From JBLNCE01 sp050260415 (GTDB lineage: Bacteria > Bacillota > UBA4882 > JAAYXC01): DNA of 64,000 nt. This document shows positions 38,466 through 47,062 of this stretch, piece by piece. Position 1 is the stretch's first letter. Every line of letters begins with the position of its first letter. The position numbers were made by a program, and so were the translations under genes. The notes beneath the pieces were generated by a model. It saw only the letters and a program-made list of their open reading frames with translations, made no database searches and was not told the origin of the DNA. The stretch spans positions 1 to 64,000 of the forward strand of contig JBLNCE010000088.1 in the NCBI GenBank assembly GCA_050260415.1, read 5' to 3'.

Positions 38466-39509
38466 ATGGCATTACGCTTTATAACCAGGCACTTCATGAA
38501 AGACCTGGGCATTGACTTGGGTACTGCCAACAGTCTCGTTTATGAACGCGGGCGGGGAGTCGTGCTCCGGGAACCGTCCGTCGTGGCGGTGCGCAAGAAC
38601 AGCCGCGAAATTCTGGCGATCGGCGAGGACGCGCGCCAGATGATCGGCCGGACGCCTGGAGATATAGTAGCCATCAGACCCTTGCGCAACGGGGTCATCG
38701 CTGACTTCGATCTGACCAGGGAGATGATGCGTTATTTGATCCGCCGCATCTGCCGCGGCAGGGTCTTCGTGCGGCCGCGCACGGTCGTAAGCGTACCGGC
38801 GGGCACCACGGAAGTGGAGCGGCGGGCGGTGATTGAGGCGACAATTAACGCCGGCGCGCGCGAGGCCTTCCTGATCGAGGAACCCGTCGCCGCCGCCATC
38901 GGTGCCGGGCTGGCGGTGCATGAGGCCAGCGGCAACATGGTAATCGATATCGGCGGCGGCACTACGGATATCGCCGTGATCTCCCTGGGCGGAGTGGTGA
39001 CCGGCCAATCGGTGCGCGTGGGCGGAGATGCGATGGATGACGCGATCGCCAGGTTCGTCAGGCGCAGCAGCAACCTGATGATCGGCGAACGCACCGCGGA
39101 GGAGATCAAGATCGGTATCGGTTCCGCCTATCCCACGCCCGAGGAGACCACCCTGGATGTGCGCGGACGGGACTACGTGAGCGGTCTGCCGAAGACGGTC
39201 GTGGTCAGGTCCGATGACATACGCGAAGCCCTGCAGGAACCGCTGATGGCGATCATCAACGCCGTGCGCAATACGATCGAACGTACCCCGCCGGAACTCG
39301 TGGCGGACATCATGCACAAGGAGATCGTCATGACCGGCGGCGGCTCGCTCCTGCGCAGGATCGGGGATCTCATTCACAATGAGATCGGTATGCCGGTCCG
39401 GGTGGCGGATGACCCTTTAACGAGCGTGGTGATAGGCACCGGGAGAACACTGGAGCACATTGAACTGATGAACCGGGTTCTCGTGGGCGCCAAGCACGCC
39501 ACCTCATGA
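38466..39509 (+). CDS. mreB: Rod shape-determining actin homologue MreB/Mbl
   Basis: 347 residues. DLGIDLGTANSLVYERGRGVV (phosphate 1), IGRTPGDIVAIRPLRNGVIADF, VIDIGGGTTDIAVISLGG (phosphate 2), IKIGIGSAYP and EIVMTGGGSLLRRIG are standard. It organises lateral cell wall synthesis. Which paralogue (MreB, Mbl, MreBH) is not decidable here; a lone copy without mreCD and next to sporulation genes resembles mbl in B. subtilis. ATG follows TAGGGGTGAGACG. Confidence 0.93.
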   Translation: MALRFITRHFMKDLGIDLGTANSLVYERGRGVVLREPSVVAVRKNSREILAIGEDARQMIGRTPGDIVAIRPLRNGVIADFDLTREMMRYLIRRICRGRVFVRPRTVVSVPAGTTEVERRAVIEATINAGAREAFLIEEPVAAAIGAGLAVHEASGNMVIDIGGGTTDIAVISLGGVVTGQSVRVGGDAMDDAIARFVRRSSNLMIGERTAEEIKIGIGSAYPTPEETTLDVRGRDYVSGLPKTVVVRSDDIREALQEPLMAIINAVRNTIERTPPELVADIMHKEIVMTGGGSLLRRIGDLIHNEIGMPVRVADDPLTSVVIGTGRTLEHIELMNRVLVGAKHATS

Positions 39510-39662
39510 GCTCCTGTGCCCCCCGTCCGCGCGCGCACCCGCCCGAACAGGGCGCGAGAGCCGCAATCCCACCCGGAAACATTGCTTCTACGACTTTGCC
39601 GTCCGATACCGCCTCCTGACCCCTGGCAGGATTTGCTTTCACCATCCGCCCCGAAGCTAAGG

Positions 39663-39668
39663 TATAAT
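39663..39668 (+). promoter_or_regulatory. Possible promoter (-10 box) of the amylase gene
   Basis: GGTATAAT with a poor -35 (TTCACC at 39638, 19-bp spacer). It lies in the 320-base gap between mreB and the amylase, which otherwise contains no gene, giving a leader of about 160 bases before TTG 39830. Confidence 0.4.
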
Positions 39669-39829
39669 CATAGATCGGGACCGTGCACCCATAGGCCATC
39701 CTCACCCTGAAACGAAAGGCGCTCACGCATTCGCGCTTGCGCGTCCGATGCCTTGAGGGCGTTTCGCTTCGGATCACGTTTACATACCCCGCGCTTGCCA
39801 TAGAGGCGGGTTAAGGAGGAGGATCGGCT

Positions 39830-41299
39830 TTGAGCGGCGACTTCGCGGCCCTGGATCCACATACCATTCCCAGCCTTTTTGCCGAACCGCGCAACCTGCC
39901 CCCGGCGCCGGGAGAGTTCCCGCCCAGCTGGGTGGAGCGCACCCTCTTCTACCAGATCTTCTTGGATCGTTTTGCCAACGGCAATCCCGAGAACGATCCG
40001 CCGCATACCGTTTCCTGGGGTCAATGTCCGAACAGGGAGAACTTCTTCGGCGGGGACCTGGAGGGGCTGATCGATCGCCTCGACTACCTATCGAGTTTGG
40101 GTGTTGGCGGGATCTATCTCAACCCTATCTTTCTTTCGCCTTCCAACCACAAATACGACACCCAGGACTACCTGCTCATCGATCCGCACTTCGGCAACCT
40201 GGCCGTCTTTGGCAAACTGCTGGATGCCGCGCACGCGCGGGGGATACGAGTCCTCCTCGACGGGGTTTTCAACCATACCGGGGATAGGTTCTGGGCCTTT
40301 CAACATGTGCTGCGCGCAGGAGCCGCTTCCCCATATTCCAACTGGTATTATTGCCACGGATTCCCTCTCCGGCAGTATCCAAAACCGAACTATGAGAGTT
40401 GGTGGGGATTTCCCAGCCTGCCAAAACTCAAGGTGGAAAACCCGGAAGTCCTCGCTTATCTTACCCGGGTGATCACGTTCTGGACTTCCCTCGGCATCGA
40501 CGGGTGGCGCCTCGACGTGCCAAACGAGGTGCCGGCCTTTTTCTGGCGGTATTTTCGACAACTCGTGCGCGGGATCAACCCGGAAGCTTATATCGTGGGG
40601 GAAATCTGGGACGACGGCCGGCCCTGGCTGGCTGGGGATATGTTTGATGCGGTTATGAACTACTCCTGGCGGGACCTGATCGTTAAGTTCATCGCCACCA
40701 GGGAGATCGGCGTCGATGCTTTCGCCGCTGGCATGCAAGCCCTGAGGGAACGCCACGCGGAGCATGTCACGCGCGGGCTGTTCAATCTCATTGGCAGCCA
40801 TGACACGGCGCGATTTCTGACTTTGGCGGGCGGCGACAAGCGGCGGCTCAAATTGGCGGCGATCCTTCAATATACCTATCCCGGAGTGCCGGTGGTGTAT
40901 TACGGCGATGAGGTAGGCTTGACCGGTGATTCGGACCCCGAATGCCGGCGAACCATGCTGTGGGGCCCGGCGGAGCAGGATTTGGAGTTATTGGCTTTCT
41001 ACCGCCGCTTGGGACAGATCCGAAAAGCATCCCCCGCCTTGTGGTCGGGCGGGTTCGCGCCCGTGCGGCATGACGGCCAGGACGGGACCTGGGCCTTTCT
41101 CAGGGAGGCCGAAGGCGAACGGGTGATCGCCGCCGTGAACGTCTCGGATCACGACCGGATTATCACCCTGTCTCCGGAAGACCAAGGTGAAAGCGGCTGG
41201 GAGGATCTGATCCGCGGGGGATTCTTGGAAACCGGGCCGGGATATGGCTTGGTGGTCAAGCTGCCGGCGTTCACCGGTACCATCCTGCGCGCCAGATGA
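39830..41299 (+). CDS. Alpha-amylase family glycosidase (GH13; cyclomaltodextrinase/neopullulanase-like)
   Basis: 489 residues. LFYQIFLDRFANGNPEND, SLGVGGIYLNPIF, RVLLDGVFNHTGD (region I), DGWRLDVPNEV (nucleophile Asp), YIVGEIWDD (acid Glu) and LIGSHDTARFL (third carboxylate) give the full GH13 set. No signal peptide, so it probably acts on intracellular maltodextrins. The N-terminal starch-binding domain common in neopullulanases is lacking; the barrel begins about residue 30. Start TTG 39830 behind AAGGAGGAGG. Exact substrate is unknown. Confidence 0.85.
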   Translation: MSGDFAALDPHTIPSLFAEPRNLPPAPGEFPPSWVERTLFYQIFLDRFANGNPENDPPHTVSWGQCPNRENFFGGDLEGLIDRLDYLSSLGVGGIYLNPIFLSPSNHKYDTQDYLLIDPHFGNLAVFGKLLDAAHARGIRVLLDGVFNHTGDRFWAFQHVLRAGAASPYSNWYYCHGFPLRQYPKPNYESWWGFPSLPKLKVENPEVLAYLTRVITFWTSLGIDGWRLDVPNEVPAFFWRYFRQLVRGINPEAYIVGEIWDDGRPWLAGDMFDAVMNYSWRDLIVKFIATREIGVDAFAAGMQALRERHAEHVTRGLFNLIGSHDTARFLTLAGGDKRRLKLAAILQYTYPGVPVVYYGDEVGLTGDSDPECRRTMLWGPAEQDLELLAFYRRLGQIRKASPALWSGGFAPVRHDGQDGTWAFLREAEGERVIAAVNVSDHDRIITLSPEDQGESGWEDLIRGGFLETGPGYGLVVKLPAFTGTILRAR

Positions 41300-41315
41300 G
41301 CGAGAAAGAGCGGAA

Positions 41316-41345
41316 AGGCCTCTTCCATGGGACGGGAAGAGGCCT
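41316..41345. terminator. Hairpin after the amylase gene
   Basis: AGGCCTCTTCC and its perfect reverse complement around an eight-base loop, 16 bases after the stop; followed by CTTGCTTTC rather than a full T-run. It could also serve the convergent truncated ABC gene. Confidence 0.55.
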
Positions 41346-41461
41346 CTTGCTTTCACTAAGTCATCCCGACGTTTTTACCGGGACGATAAAAGGTGTGAAT
41401 CGAGGTCTCCATTCGTGCTCGTGCTCAGCGAAGCGGTGCACGAAGGTCTACCCATTTCTTT

Positions 41462-41926
41462 TCAGAGTTCCTCGAGGGGACAGCGGGCGCGCTTGGCCGA
41501 GAATCCCAGCCGGTTCAGGATCTCGAGGGCCTTTCGTTCCCAATCGGATCGGGATACGTCATAGAGCCGCGCGGCATAGCTAAGGTTTTCCAAGGTCGAT
41601 AGCTTCTTAAAGAAACTGGCTTCCACCGTTACCCGGTTGATGAGACGTCTGACCGCCAGACGTTCCCGCACCACATCCAGGCCGAAAACCTCGATGGAAC
41701 CCCGGTCGGGCAGAAGCAGGGTGGCGATCAGGCGCACCAGGGTGGACTTACCGGAACCGTTAGGCCCCAGAATACCGAAGATCTCCCCTTTTGCCATGGT
41801 GAAGCCAACATTGTCGACGGCATGGACCAAGGTCCGCGCCCGCCGCGGCCGGAGGCCGCGCCGCTCGGATGCTTCGCGGTTCGTGCGAAAGCTCTTGCTG
41901 ACTTGCGATACCTCCAATGCATACAT
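41462..41926 (-). pseudogene. Truncated ABC transporter ATP-binding protein
   Basis: 154 residues. Walker A (LGPNGSGKSTLVRLIATLL), the following NRVTVEASFFKKLSTLENL region (Q-loop area) and FSAKRARCPLEEL are those of ABC-2 export ATPases. The frame stops directly after PLEEL, exactly where the signature LSxGMxQK should begin; signature, Walker B, D-loop and H-loop are missing and not found in other frames downstream. It cannot hydrolyse ATP normally. No permease is adjacent. The start ATG 41926 has GGAGGG, and a strong promoter remains upstream. Confidence 0.8.
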
Positions 41927-41964
41927 TGGCGCGCCCTCCAAAAAAAACGTCCATTACGCAAAAG

Positions 41965-41986
41965 GAGCCATGGCTACCCATGGCTC
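41965..41986 (-). other. Leader hairpin between promoter and truncated ABC gene
   Basis: GAGCCATGG and CCATGGCTC, a perfect 9-bp stem with a four-base loop. On the minus strand TTTTG follows, then 16 bases later eight T before the GGAGGG ribosome site. It may be an attenuator or terminator-like structure in the leader. Confidence 0.5.
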
Positions 41987-42007
41987 TAGCAATGCCGCCC
42001 AATGGAA

Positions 42008-42037
42008 ATTATACCAACTCAGCTTCGCGAACGTCAA
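42008..42037 (-). promoter_or_regulatory. Strong predicted sigma-A promoter facing the truncated ABC gene
   Basis: On the minus strand TTGACG (42037-42032), an 18-bp spacer and TATAAT (42013-42008). It lies about 80 bases upstream of ATG 41926. Confidence 0.8.
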
Positions 42038-42112
42038 TCCGCCCCGCGCGGGGGCGCATGGAAAAGACCTTTCGGAGGCGAAATCGCCGGCGTGCCCCGA
42101 CCCTCTCCCGTG

Positions 42113-42121
42113 TGGTATAAT
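42113..42121 (+). promoter_or_regulatory. Extended -10 promoter of yhbY
   Basis: TGGTATAAT, an extended -10 (TGnTATAAT), with no good -35. It gives a leader of about 35 bases and is divergent from the ABC promoter. Confidence 0.6.
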
Positions 42122-42162
42122 AATAATCCGGGTTAGAGAAGAGTCGAACGGGTGAGGAAAGA

Positions 42163-42462
42163 ATGTCGATCCATGGCAAGTGGCGCGCATACCTTCGGCG
42201 CCTCGGGCAGACGGTCCCGCCGAGCGTCTTCGTGGGCAAGGCGGGGATCACGCCGCCTCTCCAGGTCCAACTGGAGGATGCGATCCAAGCACATGAGCTC
42301 GTCAAATGCCGGGTGCTTCCAAACGCGCCGGCCGCGCCGCGGGGGATCGCCGAAGCCCTGGCTCAGGATAGCCGGGCCGAGTTGGTCGGCGTCGTCGGCC
42401 GCAACTTCCTCATCTACCGCCGCTCGGACAAGAATCCCCGGATCGAGCTGCCGGAGAGATGA
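42163..42462 (+). CDS. yhbY: Ribosome-associated RNA-binding protein YhbY (CRM domain)
   Basis: 99 residues, a single CRM domain: LRRLGQTVPPSVFVGKAGITPP (first part), then ELVKCRVLPN and AELVGVVGRNFLIYRRS. It associates with the pre-50S subunit in E. coli. ATG follows GGTGAGGAAAGA. In many Bacillota it lies near obg, proBA and nadD; here proBA follow after an oppositely oriented aminotransferase gene. Confidence 0.9.
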   Translation: MSIHGKWRAYLRRLGQTVPPSVFVGKAGITPPLQVQLEDAIQAHELVKCRVLPNAPAAPRGIAEALAQDSRAELVGVVGRNFLIYRRSDKNPRIELPER

Positions 42463-42463
42463 A

Positions 42464-42823
42464 GTGATGAGTACAAAGTATTAAGTACTAAGTACTAAGT
42501 ACGAAAAGGGCTGTGGCGAACCCTCATACCATTATCGCACAAAGGCCGCCAAGAGCGCAAAGGAGGTTTACACGGGGTTTTCGTGAAAAGCGCGAATCCC
42601 TGCTTCGAACCTCACCCGGCATCCATGCTGCCATCTCCTGCATGGAGAGGTCAGGAACGGTTTGATCCGATGCCCCCTTCACCTCGTCCAATCAAGATTC
42701 CAGGATATCCGCCGAACCCGCGCACGGGTTTGAGATGACGGTCAAAACTTAGCCCAGGAATTCATTCCTGGTCGGAAAACCGCCTTGAAGCCGTAGTACT
42801 TAGTACTTAGTACTTAGTACTTG
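42464..42823. repeat. Paired heptamer arrays (AAGTACT) between yhbY and the aminotransferase gene
   Basis: The left array (42464-42502) has AAGTATT, AAGTACT, AAGTACT, AAGTACG and begins two bases after the yhbY stop. The right array (42793-42823) has four AGTACTT units and encodes the last residues and TAA stop of the convergent aminotransferase. The core, about 290 bases, shows no gene. The heptamer is the same as in the element at 11458, yet the cores differ. Confidence 0.8.
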
Positions 42824-44152
42824 CATTGTCCGCCTGAGCCTGGTGAAGAACTCGTCGATCTCCGCCTGGGTCACACTAAGGTTGGGACGCAGTCTGATCG
42901 AATCAAAACCCGCCTCCAGCAAGAGGAGCAGTTCCTCGCGGAGGGCCGCTTCCACCAGGCGGTCGCGCATGCCTTTGCGATCGGGGTCCGGCACCGTGAA
43001 GCCGAGGAAGAGACCCAATCCGCGAACGTTCGTGATGTATGCCGGGAATTCCCGCGCCAATTCCCAGAGCCGCCGGCGCACTTGCTCGCCTTTCACCGCC
43101 GCCGCCGCCACAAGGTTTTCTTCATCAACCACCCTCAGTTCCTGGGTGACCCGGACCATATCGACCAGCGGCCCGCCCCAGGTCGAGTCGAGCACCCCCA
43201 CGTCCTCAAGATGGTCGAGCATATAGAGCACGCCGACCCCCATCTTCTTGGCCGCGGCCACGGCTTGCGGGGGTTGGACGAGATCGTAATGATCGACCGC
43301 GAAAGGGCGTCCCGTCAAGCCCATACCAGTCTGCACCTCATCGAAGGCAAGATAGACATCATGCGCGCGCGCCACCTTGGACAGCTCGTGAAAGAATTGC
43401 GGCCGCGTTACGTGATGGCCGCCCGCGCTTTGCACCGGTTCGATGATGATCGCCACGACCTGGTTCTGATAGTTCTCCAGATAGCGCTCGATCTCGAAAA
43501 GCGCCCTTTCGATGGCATCCGTGTTGGCTTTTACGTATTCTCCCTCGCCGTCGGGGGCGAAACGGCAGGCGGGGAATGAAGCCTGGAGGTTTTGCGAATA
43601 CAAGGGATGAAAGTCGGCGGTCACCACGTCTTTCTGCACGTTGGTCACGCTGAGCGCGAAGACGGTGCGCCCATGAAAGGAATTCTTGAAGAAGACGAAC
43701 CTCTTCGGCAAGTGCCGGTATCTGCCGCCCGCTTTCCGGTTGTGCTTGCAGATGAGATACTTGAGCATATTCTCGATTGCCTCGGCGCCGGAATTGACCG
43801 CATAGACTTCCAAATCGGGCGAGGTTTTCAGGCTTGCCGGCGCGTGGGAGACAATCGTCTTGTAGAATTCGAGGCATTCGGGGGTGAAATAATCGGGATT
43901 GGGCACTTTGTTGTTGGCCGCCACGAGCAAACGCTCCACGTAGTCGGGCTCGTAAAGCCGCGGATGGTTATAGGCAATCATCTTGGAACCGTAGAAACCA
44001 GCCCAATCCAAGATATCCTGGCCCTCGATGGTGCGAAGGTAGCTGCCGTGGCAACCGCGAAGATCCAGGACGAATGGGTAATTCTCTGTGATGCACAAAC
44101 GATAGAATTCATTGTTGTATCGCTCCGAGAGATGTGTCTGTAAACGAGGCAT
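42800..44152 (-). CDS. lat: Class III aminotransferase, L-lysine 6-transaminase-like
   Basis: 450 residues. GGHHVTRPQFFHELS and YLAFDEVQTGMGLTGRPFAV (PLP-ring aspartate) and VAAAKKMGVGVLYM (Schiff-base Lys) are fold-type-I class III features; NSGAEAIENMLKYLI and FFKNSFHGRTVFALSVTN match lysine epsilon-aminotransferases best in memory. It would convert lysine and 2-oxoglutarate to an aminoadipate semialdehyde, but ornithine or other omega-amino substrates are possible. ATG 44152 follows GGGGGTGGC. The C-terminus STKY is encoded by the heptamer array. Confidence 0.7.
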   Translation of the reverse strand: MPRLQTHLSERYNNEFYRLCITENYPFVLDLRGCHGSYLRTIEGQDILDWAGFYGSKMIAYNHPRLYEPDYVERLLVAANNKVPNPDYFTPECLEFYKTIVSHAPASLKTSPDLEVYAVNSGAEAIENMLKYLICKHNRKAGGRYRHLPKRFVFFKNSFHGRTVFALSVTNVQKDVVTADFHPLYSQNLQASFPACRFAPDGEGEYVKANTDAIERALFEIERYLENYQNQVVAIIIEPVQSAGGHHVTRPQFFHELSKVARAHDVYLAFDEVQTGMGLTGRPFAVDHYDLVQPPQAVAAAKKMGVGVLYMLDHLEDVGVLDSTWGGPLVDMVRVTQELRVVDEENLVAAAAVKGEQVRRRLWELAREFPAYITNVRGLGLFLGFTVPDPDRKGMRDRLVEAALREELLLLLEAGFDSIRLRPNLSVTQAEIDEFFTRLRRTMQVLSTKY

Positions 44153-44240
44153 AATGCCACCCCCAGGCATAAGTTTACGCGTTTCCCCGGCAAAAAAGCA
44201 AGGGCGGTGAGCGAGAAATCCATCCCTGCGCGGTCTCATA

Positions 44241-44249
44241 TGTTATAAT
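44241..44249 (+). promoter_or_regulatory. Extended -10 promoter of proB
   Basis: TGTTATAAT (TGnTATAAT) 40 bases before ATG 44289; no clear -35. It lies in the divergent gap between the aminotransferase gene and proB. Confidence 0.5.
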
Positions 44250-44288
44250 ATATGGAATATAGTCCAGACGCACGCATGGGGGTATTGC

Positions 44289-45479
44289 ATGGACGGAGTC
44301 AGGGAAACCGACGCTGGCCGGAGGGAAAGCGAAGGACAGAGCCGGTGCCGCGCACGTGCGATGGAACAGGCCCTCGCGGGCGGGGCCAGAATCGTGATCA
44401 AAGTCGGCTCGAGCACGCTTACGCACGCGACGGGCAAATTGAATCTGGGCCGCATGGAAACACTGGCGCGGGAGTTGGCCGATCTAGCCAACGCTGGTCA
44501 CCGGCCGATCCTGGTGACCTCCGGCGCGGTGGCCGCCGGCAGGGGACGCCTGGGATTGGCGACGCGGCCGCGGAGTCTGCCGGAGCGCCAGGCGGTGGCG
44601 GCCGTCGGCCAAGGCCTGCTCATGCAGATCTATGAGAAGCTGTTTGGCGAGTATAGCCAGGTCGTGGCCCAGGTGCTGCTGACGCGTGATGACGCGCGGG
44701 ACAGGCGGCGTTATCTGAACGCGCGCCACACCTTTCTGACCCTGCTTGAGCTGGGCGTGATTCCAATTGTCAACGAAAACGATACCGTCGCCACGGAGGA
44801 ACTGCAATTCGGCGAGAACGACACGCTCTCCGCCATGGTGGCGGCGTTAGTGGAGGCGGACCTGTTAATCCTGATCTCGGACGTGGATGCCGTCTATACG
44901 AGCGATCCGCGCCGCGACCCAGATGCGCGACCCCGCTCGGTGATCGAGGAGATCACCCCGGAAATCCTGGCGTCCGCGGGCGGGGCGGGAAGCAGTCTCG
45001 GGACGGGCGGGATGTTGACCAAGATCGAAGCGGCCCGGATCGCGACCAGTTCCGGTTGCCTCATGGCCTTGATTGGCGGCGAGCCCCCCGGTACCATGCG
45101 CCGGCTGCTTCAGGGCGAGGAAGTGGGGACGGTTTTTCTGCCGCGGGCGCGGGCACTGCAGGCGCGGGAGCAATGGATCGCTTTTGCGCAAGTCGCCGCC
45201 GGCGATCTGGTCGTGGATGCCGGCGCGGCGCGAGCGCTGCGCGAACGGGGAAAGAGCCTCTTGCCCTCAGGGCTGATCGAGGTGCGCGGGGATTTTGCCC
45301 CCGGGGATCTGGTGCGGGTCATCGGCCCGGACGGCAACGAAGTGGCCAGAGGTCTGGTCAACTACAACCGCGCGGACGCCGTGAAGCTCATTGGGCGCCG
45401 TACCGCGGAGATCGAGAGCCTGCTCGGGTATAAGGGCTACGATGAGATTATCCACCGGGATAATCTGGTATGTCTCTAG
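44289..45479 (+). CDS. proB: Glutamate 5-kinase
   Basis: 396 residues. The kinase domain has VIKVGSSTLTHATGKLN, LVTSGAVAAGRGRLG, VNENDTVATEELQFGENDTL and GTGGMLTKIEAARIA; a C-terminal PUA domain follows (about 300-390). It phosphorylates glutamate as the first step to proline, feedback-inhibited by proline in the family. ATG 44289 has GGGGGT upstream; ATG 44361 is a possible shorter start. proA follows after about 100 bases. Confidence 0.93.
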   Translation: MDGVRETDAGRRESEGQSRCRARAMEQALAGGARIVIKVGSSTLTHATGKLNLGRMETLARELADLANAGHRPILVTSGAVAAGRGRLGLATRPRSLPERQAVAAVGQGLLMQIYEKLFGEYSQVVAQVLLTRDDARDRRRYLNARHTFLTLLELGVIPIVNENDTVATEELQFGENDTLSAMVAALVEADLLILISDVDAVYTSDPRRDPDARPRSVIEEITPEILASAGGAGSSLGTGGMLTKIEAARIATSSGCLMALIGGEPPGTMRRLLQGEEVGTVFLPRARALQAREQWIAFAQVAAGDLVVDAGAARALRERGKSLLPSGLIEVRGDFAPGDLVRVIGPDGNEVARGLVNYNRADAVKLIGRRTAEIESLLGYKGYDEIIHRDNLVCL

Positions 45480-45586
45480 TACCGCTTTGCCGGATCGGCC
45501 ACGGAGCGCCGCGGGGCGGTTTAGTGCAAGAATGCTATGCGACCCTGTAAACTCGCGAAGCAGTATGGGAAGCAGTGTTTGGGGTG

Positions 45587-46852
45587 ATGAACGTGGATGA
45601 AATCGAAGCCGCCCTGCGCGAGATGGGTCTCCGCGCACGCCGCGCCGCGCCGGCCTTGGCCAAGGCGGATATCGCGCAACGCAACCGATGCCTGGCGGAG
45701 ATGGCAAGCAGCCTGCGTGCCTCCATGGCGCCAATCCTAGCAGCCAATGCGCAGGACATGCGCGCGGCCGCGGAGCGCGGCCTGAATCGCGCCATGTTGG
45801 ACAGGCTGTCCTTGACCGAGAAACGCGTCGAGGACATGGCGTCCGGTCTCATGGCCCTCGTTGACTTACCCGACCCGCTGGGCCAGACGATTGCGCGCTG
45901 GCGCCGCCCCAACGGCTTGGATATCAGTCAGATCAGGGTGCCGCTCGGCGTGGTGGGGATGATCTATGAGGCACGGCCGAACGTGACCGTCGATGCGGCG
46001 GGGCTCTGTCTAAAATCCGGGAACGCCGTCATCCTCAGGGGCGGTTCGGAGGCTTTGGCCAGCAACATAGCCCTCGCGGCCGTCTTGCGCAAGGCCGCCG
46101 TCCGCGTGGATCTGCCGGAGGACGCCGTCCAGTTGGTCTCAGATCCCGGCCGTGAGGCGGCGCGGGCCATGATGCGGCTCACGGGCTACCTTGATGTCTT
46201 GATCCCGCGCGGTGGAGCGGGATTGATCAGGACCGTCGTGGAGAACGCAACCGTGCCGACGATCGAGACAGGCGTGGGCAACTGCCACACGTTCTTGGAT
46301 CAGGGCTGCGACCATGCGATGGCCGAACGAATCGTGGTCAATGCGAAATGCCAGAGGCCGGCGGTCTGCAATGCCATGGAAACCTTGCTCGTGCACCGCG
46401 CGGAAGCGGGCGTCCTCTTGCCGCGCCTTGGCAAAGTCCTGCATGATGCCGGCGTAGAGCTGCGTGGATGCCCCGAGGCCTTGGCGCTGATGCCCGGCAG
46501 CAAGCCCGCGACCGAGGAGGATTGGGCCACCGAGTACCTGGATCTCATTCTCGCGGTCAAGGTGGTCGGCGATCTCGACGAGGCACTGGCGCACATCGCC
46601 ACCTACGGCAGTAAGCATTCGGAGGCCATCATCACGCGGGACTATGCGCGGGCCAGAAGGTTTCTGAATGAAGTCGACGCCGCGGCGGTATATGTCAATG
46701 CCTCCACGCGCTTCACCGATGGTTACCAATTCGGGCTGGGGGCGGAGATCGGCATTAGCACGCAAAAGCTCCATGCCAGAGGGCCGATGGGTTTGGAGGC
46801 GCTGACCAGTGTGAAATACCAAATCTGTGGCGACGGTCAGATCAGGGAATGA
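45587..46852 (+). CDS. proA: Glutamate-5-semialdehyde dehydrogenase (gamma-glutamyl phosphate reductase)
   Basis: 421 residues. IYEARPNVTVDAAGLCLKSG, VILRGGSEA, IPRGGAGLI and the catalytic cysteine in NAKCQRPAVCNAMETLLVH are typical, as is the C-terminal FGLGAEIGISTQKLHARGP. It reduces glutamyl-5-phosphate with NADPH. ATG 45587 is chosen from family starts; GTG 45575 in frame is possible, with GGGAAG before it. Confidence 0.94.
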   Translation: MNVDEIEAALREMGLRARRAAPALAKADIAQRNRCLAEMASSLRASMAPILAANAQDMRAAAERGLNRAMLDRLSLTEKRVEDMASGLMALVDLPDPLGQTIARWRRPNGLDISQIRVPLGVVGMIYEARPNVTVDAAGLCLKSGNAVILRGGSEALASNIALAAVLRKAAVRVDLPEDAVQLVSDPGREAARAMMRLTGYLDVLIPRGGAGLIRTVVENATVPTIETGVGNCHTFLDQGCDHAMAERIVVNAKCQRPAVCNAMETLLVHRAEAGVLLPRLGKVLHDAGVELRGCPEALALMPGSKPATEEDWATEYLDLILAVKVVGDLDEALAHIATYGSKHSEAIITRDYARARRFLNEVDAAAVYVNASTRFTDGYQFGLGAEIGISTQKLHARGPMGLEALTSVKYQICGDGQIRE

Positions 46853-46871
46853 GTTCTACCTGGACTTAGGC

Positions 46872-46901
46872 TTGACGTCCATTCCGATTGCGCGCTATAA
46901 T
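46872..46901 (+). promoter_or_regulatory. Predicted sigma-A promoter of the hydrogenase operon
   Basis: TTGACG (46872), 18-bp spacer, perfect TATAAT (46896). It gives a leader of about 155 bases before the first hydrogenase gene. Confidence 0.8.
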
Positions 46902-46914
46902 TATTAAGTATGCG

Positions 46915-46938
46915 GGACGTAGCGCGGAAGCTGCGTCC
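46915..46938 (+). other. Hairpin at the start of the hydrogenase leader
   Basis: GGACGTAGC pairs with GCTGCGTCC (one G-U pair), loop GCGGAA, 14 bases after the -10 box and followed by TGTTT. It could stabilise the mRNA or act as an attenuator; no known riboswitch consensus was recognised in the rest of the leader. Confidence 0.55.
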
Positions 46939-47062
46939 TGTTTATGGCGAAGTTTGTGAATTTCGGAACGAACCTTTGGTAGCGCCAATCTCCCCAAGAA
47001 CCGCTCCTGTTGCAAGATGATTGCCGACCTAACGCACATGCCATTCATAGGAGGATGAGAGA

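Noticed and set aside
39668..40024. Minus-strand open frame across the amylase promoter region
   Set aside because: It runs antisense into the amylase start and shows low complexity; no family recognised.
46946..46970. Rex operator upstream of the hydrogenase genes (TTGTGAA half-site)
   Set aside because: Only the left half matches; the right half of the expected TTGTGAA-N4-TTCACAA palindrome has about three of seven bases.
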